64,000 bases of DNA from Cymodocea nodosa. Its lineage: Eukaryota > Streptophyta > Magnoliopsida > Alismatales > Cymodoceaceae. The stretch covers positions 5,476,001-5,540,000 of the forward strand of contig CM072343.1 of the NCBI GenBank assembly GCA_036874045.1, in the 5' to 3' direction. Made by a program: the position numbers and the translations under genes. This document shows positions 11,061 through 22,801 of this stretch, one piece after another. The notes under the pieces are model-generated. The model ran no database searches and was not told where the DNA came from. It saw nothing but the letters and a program-made list of their open reading frames with translations. Position 1 is the first letter of the stretch, and each line of letters opens with the position of its first letter.

Positions 11061-12500
11061 TTGATCATCTAGATGTTCTTGATGTTCAGCTTTTGGAAGC
11101 TGAATTTCTTCTACAGGTTCCTTCTAAGGTTGTTCAACATCATTATCTAGACTGATCTCAGCAGTACTTCTAGACTGAAACTCTAACTGCTGTTCTTCTA
11201 CACTTTCTCTATGCTTAAACATCTTGGATTCAATGAATATGACATCTTTTGCACGGATTATTTTCTTGGTTTCTTCTACCCAAAATCTGTAACCAAAATA
11301 ATCCTTACCATAGCCAATGAAATAACATATCTGTGATTTTGAATCCAACTTGTCTCTTTTGTCACTATTCAAGTGGACAAATGACTTGGATCTAAAGACT
11401 TTCAAGTGAGCATAGTTGACCTCTTTCCCTGTCCACAACTCTTCAGGGTTTTTAAGCCCCATTGGGACGGATGGTCCTCTATTTATTAGATAGGCAGCTG
11501 TATTAATAGTTTCTGCCTAGAATGTTTTGGGAAAACTTGCATGTAATCTCATGCATCTTGCCCATTCATTCAGGGTCTTGTTCATCCTTTCAGCAACTCC
11601 ATTTTGTTGTGGAGTTCCAGCTACAGTCCTTTGTCTTCTAATTCCTTGCTCCTCATAGTAAACTTTAAATTCATGGCTATCATATTCTCCTCCATTATCT
11701 GACCTGATGGATTTGATTTTTCTTTCACTTTGATTTTCCACTTCTACCTTCCATTTCTTGAAGACTTGGAAAACTTCAGACTTCTATTTCAAAAAATAAA
11801 CTCATACCTTCCTTGTACTGTCATCAATGAAGGTGACATAATAGAGAGCACCTCTTAAAGAACTGATAGGAGCAGGCCCCCACACATCCGTGTGAACTAG
11901 CTCCAATTTCTATGACTTAGGATCATGAGGATTCCTAGCAAAGCTGACTTTCTTTTGCTTTCCCTTAATGCAGTCCTCACATATCCCTAAATTGACATTC
12001 TTCAGCTTAGGGATTTTCCCTTCTGCCACTAAAACTTTCAATCCATTTTCACTGAGGTGTCCCAATCTTTTATGCCATAAGTCAGTGTCTTCAGTGTCAC
12101 TGATTGCTGCAATAGAGTCATCTTGATCCGATGTTAAATATAAGGTGTCTGTCCTTTGTCTTGAGGCAATAATCCTTGCACCTTTGGTTACCTTCCATTT
12201 GCCTGCACCAAAGGCAATCTGATAACCATCATTGTCTAGGGAACTTATGAAAATTAATTGCTTTGCAAGATCTGGAACATATCTAACTTCTTGCAATTTC
12301 CATATCCCTTGCTTTGTTTTAATGTGTACCTCTCCAATTCCCAACACATCCAGACTTGTGTTGTTAGCTAGGTACACCTTTTTCATAGGAGTTGTACGAT
12401 AACTATGTAACAAATCCTTCCTGTAGGTAGTGTGGAAAGAAGCTCCTAAGTCCAGTACCCATGAGTCAATTGAACTATCAACAAAACATACTAGGGCATC
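11061..12500 (-). pseudogene. pol: Element C protease and integrase
   Basis: The protease site at about 12460-12480 reads SWVLDLGASFHTT. The usual D-S-G is D-L-G, with the catalytic aspartate kept. The GAG-pre-integrase zinc site (HKRLGHLSENG; CEDCIKGK) is at about 11940-12090. The integrase core has RSDNGGEY near 11690-11710 and NGVAERMNKTL near 11570-11600, giving the second aspartate and the glutamate. The C-terminal integrase domain (11124-11462) carries the GYGKDYFGYRFW segment. Frame interruptions lie at about 11463-11516 and 11742-11909. Confidence 0.85.
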
Positions 12501-13303
12501 ATCTGAATCGTAGGAGACAACATTTGCAACTGCTTCTTCTGATTCCTTCCCTCTGTTGTCTTTCTTGGGAGCCTTACACTATGACTTGAAGTGCCCCCAT
12601 TGATTGCAGTTCCAACATTTGATATCTGCTCTCATTTTACTAGTACCTCTGGACTTTGACCTTCTTTTGGATTTAAATTGTTTTGATTTACTTCTCCCTC
12701 TAGTTTCAACACTAAGGGCAGAAGTTGAAGTTGACAATTCACTTTTCCTGTGAATGTCCTCACTCAAAATTAAATCCCGGATGTCACTCATCTTGAGCTT
12801 CTCATGACCTAGTGAACTACTTACACTAGTCACGATAGGAGACCAACTTTCTAGTAATGAGGATAATAAAATCAAGGCCCTGACTTCATCATCAAATACT
12901 ATATCTACTGAGTGCAGTTGATTTAGAATAGTATTTAGCTCATTAATGTGGTTAGTTACATTTCCACATTCATGCATTTTCAGATTAAATAATCTACGCA
13001 TGAGAAATACCTTGTTGGTGGCTGAAGGATTCTCATACATATTAGACAAAGCTTTCATCAAGTTAGTTGTTGTTTTCTCCTTGGTGACGTTTGAATGAAC
13101 ATTTCTTGCCAGTGACAACTTGACGAGACCTAAAGCTTTTTGTCTAATAACTCCCACTCTTCCTAATCCATCTTCTCTGGTTTTCTTCCGAATAATGGTT
13201 GGTGAAGATCCTTCTGATACAAACAGCCTTCGATCTGAGACCTCCAGTATCCAAAATCTTTTCCATCAAACTTCTTGATCCTGAGCTTTCTATCGTTTGC
13301 CAT
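12501..13303 (-). pseudogene. gag: Element C Gag
   Basis: The start ATG (complement of 13301-13303) begins MANDRKLRIKKFDGKDFGYW, the standard opening of Tork-type Gag. The body (12579-13157) contains the UBN2-like domain. A Ser/Arg/Lys-rich stretch and the zinc knuckle CWNCNQWGHFKS follow near 12580-12620. A stop sits just after the knuckle histidine, where the last cysteine is expected. A frame break near 13160-13200 separates the N-terminal part. Confidence 0.87.
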
Positions 13304-13323
13304 TCTGTTAAACTAAAGAACCT

Positions 13324-13337
13324 TTGGCTCTGATACT
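13324..13337 (-). promoter_or_regulatory. Primer binding site of element C
   Basis: On the minus strand this reads TAGTATCAGAGCCA, one base from the initiator-tRNA-Met complement. It is three bases inside the LTR end AATAACA (complement at 13341). Confidence 0.87.
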
Positions 13338-13340
13338 AGT

Positions 13341-14295
13341 TGTTATTTTCTCAATGGATCGTTTAGTTAACCTTCTATGACATGATACTGAAACACTCAG
13401 CTCTAAACTCACCGATGCTAGGAGTGAAGAGTAAGAGAAGAAATAATACAGAGAAGAAACAGAATTTACGTGGTTCAGCAACAGCCTACGTCCACGGAGA
13501 GTTGAGGGTTTCTTATGAGCTTCGGCACAATCAACTGCAATGTTTTACAACATCATAAAGGTTTATGTACTACCCAACTTAGGGTTTATAAACCTTTAAT
13601 TACATACAAGCCATTATAGTAGAGAAACAATGCTTTAGAGAAGAGGCTCTTAATTTCAAAGCCTTATCTTCTTAACTCTCCGAAATCTGCAACATTTCGG
13701 AAAGTTACAGACTTAACTATCCGAAGAGAATATTCTTTCTGAATGGGCAGTACAGTACCAGGTTAACTGTCCAAGAGATTCGGTATTTCAGACAATTATT
13801 GACTTAACTGTCTGAAAAGTCACTTACTTTTCTCTCTCTATCCTTTCGAAAGGTTATGTTGATAACTCATCGAGAACTGCATGTCTTTCAGATAGTTACA
13901 CCTTAACTATCCGAAAACTCACTTAAGTGTCTTTTCAGGCATTTCGGAAGGTCCTACCGATAACCTTTTAAAAAACTCATGAACTTCGGATAGCTATTGC
14001 CTAACTATCCGAAGATCCACTTAAGTCACTGCTTTACGGATACTTGGCTTCTTAACTATCCGAAGATCCACTTAAGTGTCATTTAAGTCATTTCAGATAG
14101 TTACAACTTAACTCTTCGAAATCTTCTGACTTTCAAATAGTTAGCTCAAAGCCTTCGACTGAACTTTTATTTCCGGATACTTAGGTTTGTAACCTACCGA
14201 AAATATATAACTATCGGATACATACTGTTAACAAGCTTTTGATTGAACCTGAACTACTTGTGGCATACTCCACACCTATAATACTTGCCCTAACA
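13341..14295 (-). repeat. 5' LTR of element C (955 bases)
   Basis: On the element strand it starts TGTTAGGGCAAG and ends AATAACA. The inner 300 bases (R/U5 side) look like an ordinary Tork LTR. The U3 part (13650-14250) is packed with CGGATAGTTA/TAACTATCCG half-sites and CTTAAGT, the same motif set as in the Sirevirus LTRs of G and D. Confidence 0.85.
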
Positions 14296-14300
14296 ATCTG

Positions 14301-16140
14301 AACTTGCTATACTTGTTGGATACTCATCCAGAAGCAAAGCTTACAGAGTATACTTTGCTAAAGACAGAAGAGTAGAGGAAAGTATAAATGTTCAGTTTGA
14401 TGAAGATCTAATACAGAATTTCAAAAATTTGAAGATTGACAGTGATAATGAAAATGAATGTTTGGAAAAAGTAGCTGCAAGCAGAATCTCAAATCCCAAG
14501 CTTCAGATCAGAATCAAAACAATTGGAAGTTCAAATCTGATCATCCCATGGAACAAATAATTGGAAATATAACCAAAGGGGTACAAACTAGAAGCAAAGC
14601 ACAAGATATTTGCAATTACTTTGCATTTGTGTCAGAAATAGAGCCAAAATCAGTAGATGAAACTTGTAAGGATAGTTACTGGACGATGGCTATGCAGGAA
14701 GAATTAAATCAATTCCAGAAAAACAATGTCTGAAAATTAGTGGAAAAACTTGTAGGAAAATCCATTATTGGAACTAAATGGATTTTTAGAAACAAATTAG
14801 ATGAAGGAAACATAATCAGAAATAAAGCTCGATTGGTTGCACAAGTTATAATCAACAAAAAGGTATTGACTATGAAGAAACTTTTGCACCTGTAGCCAGA
14901 ATAGAAGCTATCAGAATGTTGCTTGCTTTTGCATGCAGTATGAGAATAAAATTATTTCAGATGGATGTGAAAAGTGCATTTTTGAATGTAGAAATTCAAG
15001 AAGACGTTTTTGTTAAACAACCTCCTAGATTTGAAGATGAAGTCAACCTAGATCATGTCTACAAACTAAACAAAGCTTTATATAGTTTGAAATAGGCACC
15101 TAGGGCATGGTATAAGAAATTGAAAATTTTCTTAATTGAAAATAATTTCTCTATAGGCAAAGTGGATAGCACTTTGTTTATCAAAACTTTTGATTTGCAC
15201 TTTTTGATAGTTCAGATATATGTTGATGATATAGTCTTTGGAGCTACATCAAAAAAACTGTCATGGATTTCAAAATTTGATGAAAAATAAATTTGAAATG
15301 AGCATGATGGGAGAATTGAAGTTTTTCTTAGGTTTATAGATCTATCAAGTGCAAAATGGCATCTTTGTCAACCAAGAGAAATACTGCAAAGAGATGTTAA
15401 AGAAATTTGGCCTTGAAAACATCAAATCTACAAATACACCAATAAGTTCAAGCACTAAACTTGAAATTGATGACTCAAGTGTTGCAGTAGATCAAAAGAA
15501 ATATAGAGGCATGATTGGATCTCTGTTGTATCTTTCAGCAAGTAGGCCGGATATCATGTTTAGTTTATGTTTGTGTGTTAGATTTCAAGCATCACCAAAG
15601 GAATCTCATCTGAAATCAGTAAAAAGAATTTTCAAATATCTACGAGGCCCTAAAGATTTTGGATTATACTACTCAACTAATAATAGCCTAATGTTAACAG
15701 GCTATAGTGATGCATATTATGTAGGCATTAGATCTGACAGAAAAAGTAATAGTGGCACATGCCAACTACTTGGAAATTCATTAATTTCATGGTTCAGTAG
15801 GAAACAAAACTGTATTGCAATATCTACTACTGAAGCTGAATATATTGTAGCAGGTCTGTGTTGTGCTCAAATTCTTTGGATGCAGCAAACTTTAGCTGAC
15901 TACAAACTGAAAATTCAGAATACAACTATATTTTGTGACAACAGTAGTGGAATAAGCTTATTTAAGAATATAGTACTCCATTCTAGAGCCAAGCATATCA
16001 AGATCAGACATCATTTTTTGAAAGACCATGTGGAAAAGGAACATCTCACTCAAGTTTGTTCCAATAGAAAATGAACTTGCAGATATTTTCACAAAACCCT
16101 TAAATGAATCAACCTTTAATTATATTAGAAGAAATCTAGG
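14301..16140 (+). pseudogene. pol: Element G integrase C-terminus, reverse transcriptase and RNase H
   Basis: The integrase C-terminal domain (LVGYSSRSKAYRVYFA) is at about 14310-14370. The linker with VQTRSKAQDIC is at 14580-14615 and RT starts near 14690. RT shows IIGTKWIFRNKLDEG, a frame break near 14845, QMDVKSAFLN near 14960-14990, a stop in YGLK*AP (Gln codon CAG to TAG, near 15093) and the intact catalytic YVDDIVFGAT near 15220-15250. RT thumb and RNase H run in one frame from 15349 to 16074, with STTEAEYIVAG and FCDNSSGISL. A last frameshift near 16050 separates the terminal ADIFTKPLNE segment. All frames match element D residue by residue over long stretches. Confidence 0.88.
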
Positions 16141-16258
16141 CATATATTCATTACATGCTCTTTTAATGTTTTCATCTATTATTCCTCAAGCTCACCATAT
16201 GGGAGCTTACTTTTTGCTAACATGTACTCATGCAGGACATATTAGATATCAGTTTTAA

Positions 16259-16561
16259 AGTTTTACAGATATTAGTCACCTTTTTATAATGATAAAAATG
16301 GGGAGAAGAATATGGAAAATTACAGTATTTCCAACACAGACAAAGGGAGAAGTATTAAAAGGGGGAGGAAAATCCCAACACACAGACAAGGGGAGAAGAC
16401 AGCACACAGTTAGGGGGAGGAATTAACTCCACTTTATTGTATTCATTGTAAATCTTTGCATTACTTAGTTTCTGTGTGACTGAATGTATAGAAATGATCT
16501 AGGAAGTGAAATACATGTAAATAAATGTAAATGATTTTGTCATGATCAAAAAGGGGGAGAT
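16259..16561 (+). promoter_or_regulatory. Element G 3' untranslated region with multiple purine tracts and PPT
   Basis: Purine runs resembling the PPT occur at about 16298-16308, 16335-16345, 16354-16366, 16388-16398 and 16411-16421. The true PPT AAAAAGGGGGAGAT (16548-16561) adjoins the LTR. Extra internal PPT-like tracts are known in Sireviruses. Confidence 0.75.
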
Positions 16562-17995
16562 TGTTAGGACCCTAGTATTTTGATAATGCAAAAACCTATG
16601 TGAGGAAACAAATTGTATTTCACAGATAAGATAGTGCAGCATAAGATCGGAAGGTAGATAAATAGATACAGGTAGTTTAGAAATTACTGCTATAAAGCTA
16701 TAAGAAAATTGGATAGTTACCAAGCCTAAGTATTCGGAAGAAAGTTAATATTCGGTAAATTACAGGCTTAAGTATCTAAAGAGTCAATTTAAAGCAGTAG
16801 AAATACCGTCGGACAGTAAGAAAAATAACTATCCAAAATTACAAAACCTTCGGAGAGTTGTGAAAGATAGTTTGTTGAATGATCGGAGAGTTAAAGAGTT
16901 AACTATCTGGAAGCTCAAGGAAAATCGGAAAGTTAGAAAGGCTAACTATCCGAAACTTAAGTCATTCAATTACCCACGTGCAGAAATTCAGAACAAAAGC
17001 TTAAGGGAGTTTTCGAAGAGTTAGAAAACTAACTATCTGAAAAACAGGAAGTTTTGGAAGGTTATAGACTTATCTATCCGAAACTTAAGTTATTTTATTA
17101 TGCACGTGTTGAAATAAGAAAGTAGTCAGAAACTTAAAGAAGGATTTCGAAGGGTTACTGTAGCTAACTAACAACAGTCAAAGGACAATTTGGTAAGTTA
17201 GAGTTACAAGTATCCGATCGAATGACAACTCATATGTACGATTTGAAATCCAACATGGCAGAAAGACTTAAGTGACTTTTCGGTAGGTTACCTTTTATTT
17301 TCGGAGAGTTACATGGCTAAGCCTTTGAAAAACCTAGGAACTCAGAAGGGTATCTTGAAATACCTCCCTGAATAGTAACTTACCATATTTAGGTCTGATT
17401 TCTTAGCAAGTACAGGAGAATACATCCGTTGGAAGAAAATATGATCGTTATACCTCTTGGTATAAATATGAGAAGAGAAGAGAAGATCAGACAACGATAA
17501 CGATTATCATATACTATGAGCTACAAACACATTCAGAGATTCATTCAAGTCTACATCATTCAGAAATAATCTCAAGTCTTCTGCAGCACAAAAGCTCCCT
17601 ATGATTAAACTCTATATTAAAAGTTCAAGCTGTTGGTTTGTGAGTTTCAACCTGAAAACTCATTGTTAGTTTAGAGCTTGTACTAGAAAGCTCGAAGGAA
17701 GGTTGGTTGTTGAGCTTCAACTTGAAAGCTCAAGTGTTGGTTCTTGCTTTTACCTGGAAGCAAGTGTTGTAAGTTTTTAAACTTAGTGAAGCCCAAGTGA
17801 TCCTTGGGGGTGGACTAGCCGAGTTGGTGAACCACCTAAAAAATTGTCTTGTGTTTCTTTCTACTTACTATTTTGCATCCACTTAGATTATTTCAACCCA
17901 CTCTTAATTAGAATTAGTCGATTTTGCTTAAAAGAAGCAAAATTTACAAACCTACACCAATCACCCCTCCTTTGGTGAGCCTATCGATTCTAACA
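16562..17995 (+). repeat. 3' LTR of element G (1434 bases)
   Basis: The LTR starts TGTTAGGACCCTAG and ends GATTCTAACA, with the perfect terminal inverted repeat TGTTAG/CTAACA. Its U3 (about 16620-17400) holds a long array of CGGAAAGTTA, CTAACTATCCG and ACTTAAGT motifs with CACGTG boxes (for example near 16975 and 17101). Confidence 0.9.
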
Positions 17996-18801
17996 GCAAG
18001 AAATTTTAGAAAATTCATGAAGAAAAATAATAAGACCAGCTCCTCCAAAAGAACATTCCCTACTTGCTTTAAATACAAAAGGCAAAGGCATATATAGACC
18101 TTCTGTCCATTGTAAATAGAAGAGGATCAAGCAGATAAGAAGAGAAGATGGAAGAAAAAAAAGAAAATGGCTCTTAAAGCTACTTGGGATGATAGTAGCT
18201 CCTAAAGCAATTCTTCAAATTCTGAAGATGAAGTTGTAGCTAACATGTGCTTTACAACACAAGAGGTATGCTCCACTTCTCCTTATTGTTTAGAAAATAA
18301 GCATGATGACTTAGATGTAAATAGTCTTCTTTGTATAGTAGATAGTCTATATGTTAAATGTAAAGAATATAAGAAAGAGATTAAAGGTTTGAATAATTCT
18401 TTAGAGGATTCTTTTGTTGAGCTAGAAAAAGCTCTTGTTGAAATTAGAAACTTAAAAACTAAAATAGATAAATATAGTTGTGATAACTGTGAGTTAAGAG
18501 AAGAAAATAAAAAATTATTAGTTGAAGTTTTTGATCTAAGAAATACTGTATGCAAGTTCACACAGGGTTAGAAAGGATTAAATAAAATTATAGGATCTAA
18601 ACAACAAAATGGAATTAAATATGGCCTTGGGTATGCTACACCACAGGAAGTACCTTATTATGGTGTCATGATTCGATCATATAGAGATGACACTACTGTA
18701 TTTGCTATTAGAAGAAGATCTGGTCATATGTGGCTGCCAAGAGGTAATAAATTCAATGTTTCAAGGACTAACTTTGTTGGACCCAAGAAGATTTGGATAC
18801 C
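17996..18801 (+). pseudogene. gag: Sirevirus Gag fragment (C-terminal half), copy 1
   Basis: The fragment begins inside the Lys-rich segment before the zinc knuckle (ARNFRKFMKKNNK). The knuckle near 18055-18100 is wrecked: it reads CFKYKRQRHI, a stop, then TFC, so the second cysteine is replaced and the Gln codon has become TAG. A 108-codon coiled-coil piece (18245-18571) follows, then the YGLGYATP and RRSGHMWLP segments, ending at GPKKIW where the E LTR was inserted. It is related to element A gag. Copy 2 is at 51051-51856. Confidence 0.83.
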
Positions 18802-20563
18802 TGTTTAGAATGAAAAAGTGCATAATATTAACGGTTAAATGATGGTTAATTGCATAATATTTAGCTTATCATATGAGAATTAAGCCATTATGTTATAATT
18901 GCACTGTTATATGCTTTAATGAAAGAATCTGCATAATTCCATGGAATTAATGTTAATTTAGTACATTTCCAAACTGTCGGTAAATTGTAGGCTGTGAAAT
19001 TCTTAAGTATCTAAATTTTCTGTTATTTTGGACAGTTATGTTTAACGTATTGAACATGTACCGAAGAGTTATGTTTAAATTACCGAACAATTATGTTTTA
19101 AAAGAATATTTTATTATTTCCTGAAGTACACGTGTAGAAACCATAATGCATGACTTAAGTGGATTTTCGGAAGGTTATCTGTAACTATCTGAAATATTTG
19201 AACTTGTTAAGATAGAATTATGCACGTGTTGAATTTAAATGCTTTAGTATATCACGTGAGATGCACATGTTTAACTCGTTAAGTTAGCATAACTGTACGC
19301 GTTGAGTTACATGAATACACACTAAGGTAACATATTATGTTAGCGGCTTAATTCTTTATTGCACGTGTTTTATAGTTAAATCAATGAAGCAAGTTCGTTG
19401 AGTTTTTTGTAACTCCACGGACCATTTATTTTCTAATATGTCACTGTAGTGATTGTAGAAACAGGACAGTTGGAAGAAAAAAAACCACGATCGCACGTAT
19501 CACGTAGGGATTCACTCGTCGAAGGGAGAAGAAATCATCGTCGTTGATATAAATGAAGGAAATCCAACCGACCATTCAAGCAGAAGCAGTTACCACTAAA
19601 GAAATATAAAAGAAAAGAAGAAAAAGAAGTAAAGTGTGTGGTCGATGGGTGTGGCCAGTGTGTGCAAAGGAGGATCACTGAGCTTTCTACAGGCAGCGTC
19701 CGCAATTCTTTGAAGTACCACACCAACCATCATCACCACCATCATAATCACCAACCATTGGAGGTCTGTGAGGATACTTTCTTGATGTTGGGTCGATTCC
19801 GAGCCAAACACAATGCCTGACAACCATTGTAAGGAGTGATCGCGTCGTGGGAAGGGAAGTTATTTTCACCAAGTGCCGACTCATATCTTAGGAGATCGTA
19901 AAGCTTCTAGCCTTGGCTTCGGGTTGATGGCTGTATGCTGAAGAGGAGATCATTTTGCAATTCTAGACTCGTGATTCTATAGGGAGAGGAGATAGAATTG
20001 TAAGTGGTTTAATTTTCAGTGGTGTAATCGCATCGCATGTAGTGAAGGAAGTATTTATTGTCGACTGAGATTACTTTACATTTCACCTTTCGCCCATTTC
20101 CATGCTCATATCAAAACAAAAATACCAAAAACAACTTATCTGTGTTTATATTTTGTATTTGAGTGTTGTATTGTTTGTTTTGTATCGTGATTAATGTTAT
20201 CTTTGTTAGTGTTGTGATTGTTTTATGTTTGTTTTAGTTTTACAGTTTACTGAAATTGGTTCGTTCAAAAAACTTAAAGATTTTAATGGTTATTGTTTGA
20301 ATTATCTGAATGTTAGTATTGCCTAATGATAAATCTAGTGTTTACTAACATTAAAGAGCTTAATTGATGTTATTTACAATCTATGGAACCGCCCAATGGT
20401 TGGCCGAATTCTTCTGTAAATAACAATATTAAATAGGAAAGGTAGGCTCGTGGAGTTAACTTAAGTCCACGAGGTTAGTCTGTTGAGTTAACTGTAACTC
20501 AACGGAGAGCATATTGAATACATAAATTTGATTGTTAAAAATGGAATAGTTCGCAATTCTTAA
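18802..20563 (+). repeat. LTR of family E, copy 1, truncated at its 3' end
   Basis: It starts TGTTTAGAATG directly after ATACC (18797-18801), as in the complete solo copy at 51857-53902. It lacks the last 240 or so bases, because Athila-like sequence of element H begins at about 20564. It carries CG-NNN-AGTTA motifs, CACGTG boxes and a small His-rich ORF that I regard as accidental. Confidence 0.8.
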
Positions 20564-21482
20564 TCTAGAAATCACTGAAGAACAATCTGAATCTGCTAAT
20601 GAGGCTAAAAATGATCAAACAAATCAACTAAAAGAAAAAGAATCTTTTAAATCACATTTTGTAGCACCTTATCCTAAAAGATTACAACAAACAAAACCTG
20701 AAAAATTAGAAAAAATCAGAGAAATTTTTGAAAAAGTACAAGTTAACATTCCTTTGTTAGATCTATTGTAGAAAATGCCACCTTGTGCTAAATTTCTGAA
20801 GGATTGGTGTACTAAGAAAAGAGAGCGAAAGGTTCTTAGAAAGGTCTTTTAGCTGAGCAAAGTAGTTCCCTATTTCTGCCATAAATTCCTAAAAAGTTAT
20901 TTGATCTTGGAATCCCTGTTATATCATGCACCATAGGAAATACCATTCTAGAAAGAACCTTAATAGACTTAGGTGCAGGTATAAATGTTATGCCAAGTGA
21001 TATATTTGCATCCTTAGGATTAGAAGGCTTAACTCCTACTAGTAGGGTTATTCAATTAGCTGATAGAAGTATAAGATACCCTAGAGGAAAAATAGAGGAT
21101 GTCTTAATTAAAATCAAAAACTTTATATATCCTATTGATATTGTAATTTTGGATTCCCAACAAATTAAGCATAAAAATAGTGATACATCTTTAATTTTGG
21201 GAAGGCCATTTTTAGCAACATCAGGGGCTGTTATAAATTGCAAAAACTGGAGTAATGAAGTTAGCATATGGTAATGAGGATACTTAATTAAATATTTTCA
21301 AACAAGAAATGTTTGAGGAGTTAGAAATGTCCTTACATACCATAGACTTTTTAGAGGATGAAGGAGATATGTTAGAGGATGTGATTCAAGAAGAATTAGA
21401 TAGGCAAATCAATTTTGAAACTTTAGAGGAAAGTGAAAGCATAAATATAGAAGGAGATTTGGAAGAAATTAATTTAGAAAAT
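20564..21482 (+). pseudogene. pol: Element H Gag C-terminus and aspartic protease
   Basis: The Athila-type segment before protease reads YPKRLQQTKPEKLEKI near 20670-20720 and MPPCAKFLKDW near 20773. The protease catalytic motif IDLGAGINVMPSDIF lies near 20950-21005, followed by the flap-like QLADRSIRYPRG and the LILGRPFLAT motif near 21190-21225. Stops at about 20768 and 20850 and frame breaks near 20865-20985 and 21275 interrupt it. The catalytic Asp-Leu-Gly-Ala is intact. The frame resumes at 33243 beyond the nested element I, with AAAAT duplicated. Confidence 0.83.
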
Positions 21483-22696
21483 TGTTAGGTATTTAATTTT
21501 GATGATGTATGCTTTATTAACGTATTTAAATAAGTCTACATAATATTCTCTAAGTATATTTCTCTAAGTATAATAGTTAATAGATTATCGGAAAGTTTCA
21601 TTTTTATGTCGAATAAATTAAAGATTTCCGAAGAGCTAGATTTGCAATAGTTAAACTTTCGGATAGTTAACGTTTCGTTTTTGTTGAATACTTTATGTTA
21701 AAAAACTCGTATAGTTAAGTTATCCGCACTTGTGTTTTTAATGTTTTAAGTTGTCATGTGTTTTCCATGTGCGTTCGGTAATGAAAAATCGAATAGTTAG
21801 ATAACTGTTCGAGTTTTTATACGCATGGATAGATAACTGTTCGAGTTTTATAATAGGACTAACGAACAGATAAATTTCCTTGTTTAGTCACGTGTTTTGC
21901 AGGTGCAAGAACTCGAAGAGTTAAAGGATAAGTGTTCGAGTTTTGACAGGAGTTAAAGGATAAATGTTCGACTAAATCGAAAACTTAGAAGATATTCTAT
22001 AAGACTCCAAGAAGATAAAATTTCGATGAATCTACGAGTGGAGATCGTGGAAACTCAGATTGTCAATAAAGAAAGTGGAAATTTAAATAGAAAGTAATTT
22101 GGATTAAAGAGAAAATTAGTACGTGGATTATGGATTATGGATCAAGTGGATGAACATGCTGAACGTGAAAGACAATAGAGTTCAACTACTAATAGAGAGT
22201 ACGAGCTACATTACAACAAGGGATCCCAATCTCAAAAACCAAGTCTGGATATTCAATCTGGATCCCTAACTAAAAAGTTAAGTTTGAATATTCATATTCT
22301 GAAAAGTTCTCCAACATCAGAAGAAGTTCGAAATTCCAAGCAATTTTAGAAAAGGAGATGCAAACGCAAGAAGTCTGGAATTTCGACAACTGGAGAAGAA
22401 GAGATACAGAAGCTGAGCAAAGAGAAAGAAAAGAGCTGTGTGCATAAAGATCAAGTTTTATACAATTCAAAATTAGTTTTGAAAAAGAGCTTTGTTTTCC
22501 TATTTGAATTGCATATCAAAAATTACTGTATCAAAACTGTCAAGAAGGGAATTGAGCTGAAAAGATATTGTAAATTCTGTCTTGAAATAAAAGAATAGAA
22601 TTTCATTTACGAGTGTTTTGTGCTCTTGTTTTATCCGCTAGTTTAATTACTAAAGACACAATTCAGCCCCCCTCTTGTGATACAGACGATCCTACA
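21483..22696 (+). repeat. 5' LTR of element I
   Basis: It starts TGTTAGGTATTTAAT and ends GACGATCCTACA. It contains TTCGGATAGTTA (about 21659) and several TAACTGTTCGAG/CTCGAAGAGTTA pairs at 21800-21960, another dialect of the shared motif. Confidence 0.95.
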
Positions 22697-22698
22697 AC

Positions 22699-22710
22699 TG
22701 GTATCAGAGC
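22699..22710 (+). promoter_or_regulatory. Primer binding site of element I
   Basis: TGGTATCAGAGC lies two bases after the LTR end and is a perfect 12-base initiator-tRNA-Met complement. Confidence 0.93.
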
Positions 22711-22801
22711 ATTTTAAACTGTTTAAAGCATTCGAAAGCCTTCATTTCTCTATTTAGGAATTGTTTTTTTCCTGTCATTTACTTCGGATCATCTGTTTAA
22801 A

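Larger units (their letters stand above)
3635..14295 (-). mobile_element. Element C: Tork-like Copia element, interrupted by element B
   Basis: Minus-strand order is 5' LTR (13341-14295), primer binding site, gag, protease, integrase, reverse transcriptase and RNase H, then a short 3' untranslated region broken by element B, a PPT and a partial 3' LTR (3635-3960). The two LTRs match over their outer (U3-start) 326 bases. The inner part of the 3' LTR is missing at the fusion to element A. At the right end the element abuts the integrase reading frame of element G, so C probably inserted into G. The matching left half of G has been lost. Confidence 0.85.
14296..17995 (+). mobile_element. Element G: 5'-truncated Sirevirus Copia element
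   Basis: The element begins abruptly inside integrase at the C LTR boundary, then runs through RT, RNase H, 3' untranslated region, PPT and a complete 1434-base 3' LTR. It is the same family as D (encoded SRSKAYRVYFA, VQTRSKAQDIC and other segments match) and A. The flank after the LTR is GCAAG (17996-18000), within a gag fragment of a related element. Confidence 0.87.
17649..20563 (+). repeat. Duplicated block, copy 1
   Basis: This segment (G-type LTR end, gag fragment, truncated E LTR) is repeated in the same orientation at 50702-53658. The two copies are nearly identical by eye. Copy 1 lacks about 44 bases present in copy 2 near 52245-52300, lost between short TGAAATA repeats. Both copies share the LTR/gag junction and the gag/E-LTR junction, so they descend from one arrangement. 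Confidence 0.85.

Noticed and set aside
19638-19820. ORF with a run of histidines inside the E LTR (also at 52734-52916)
   Set aside because: It lies inside a solo LTR, differs in several residues between the two copies, has no coding context, and its histidines come from a CAT/CAC-rich stretch.
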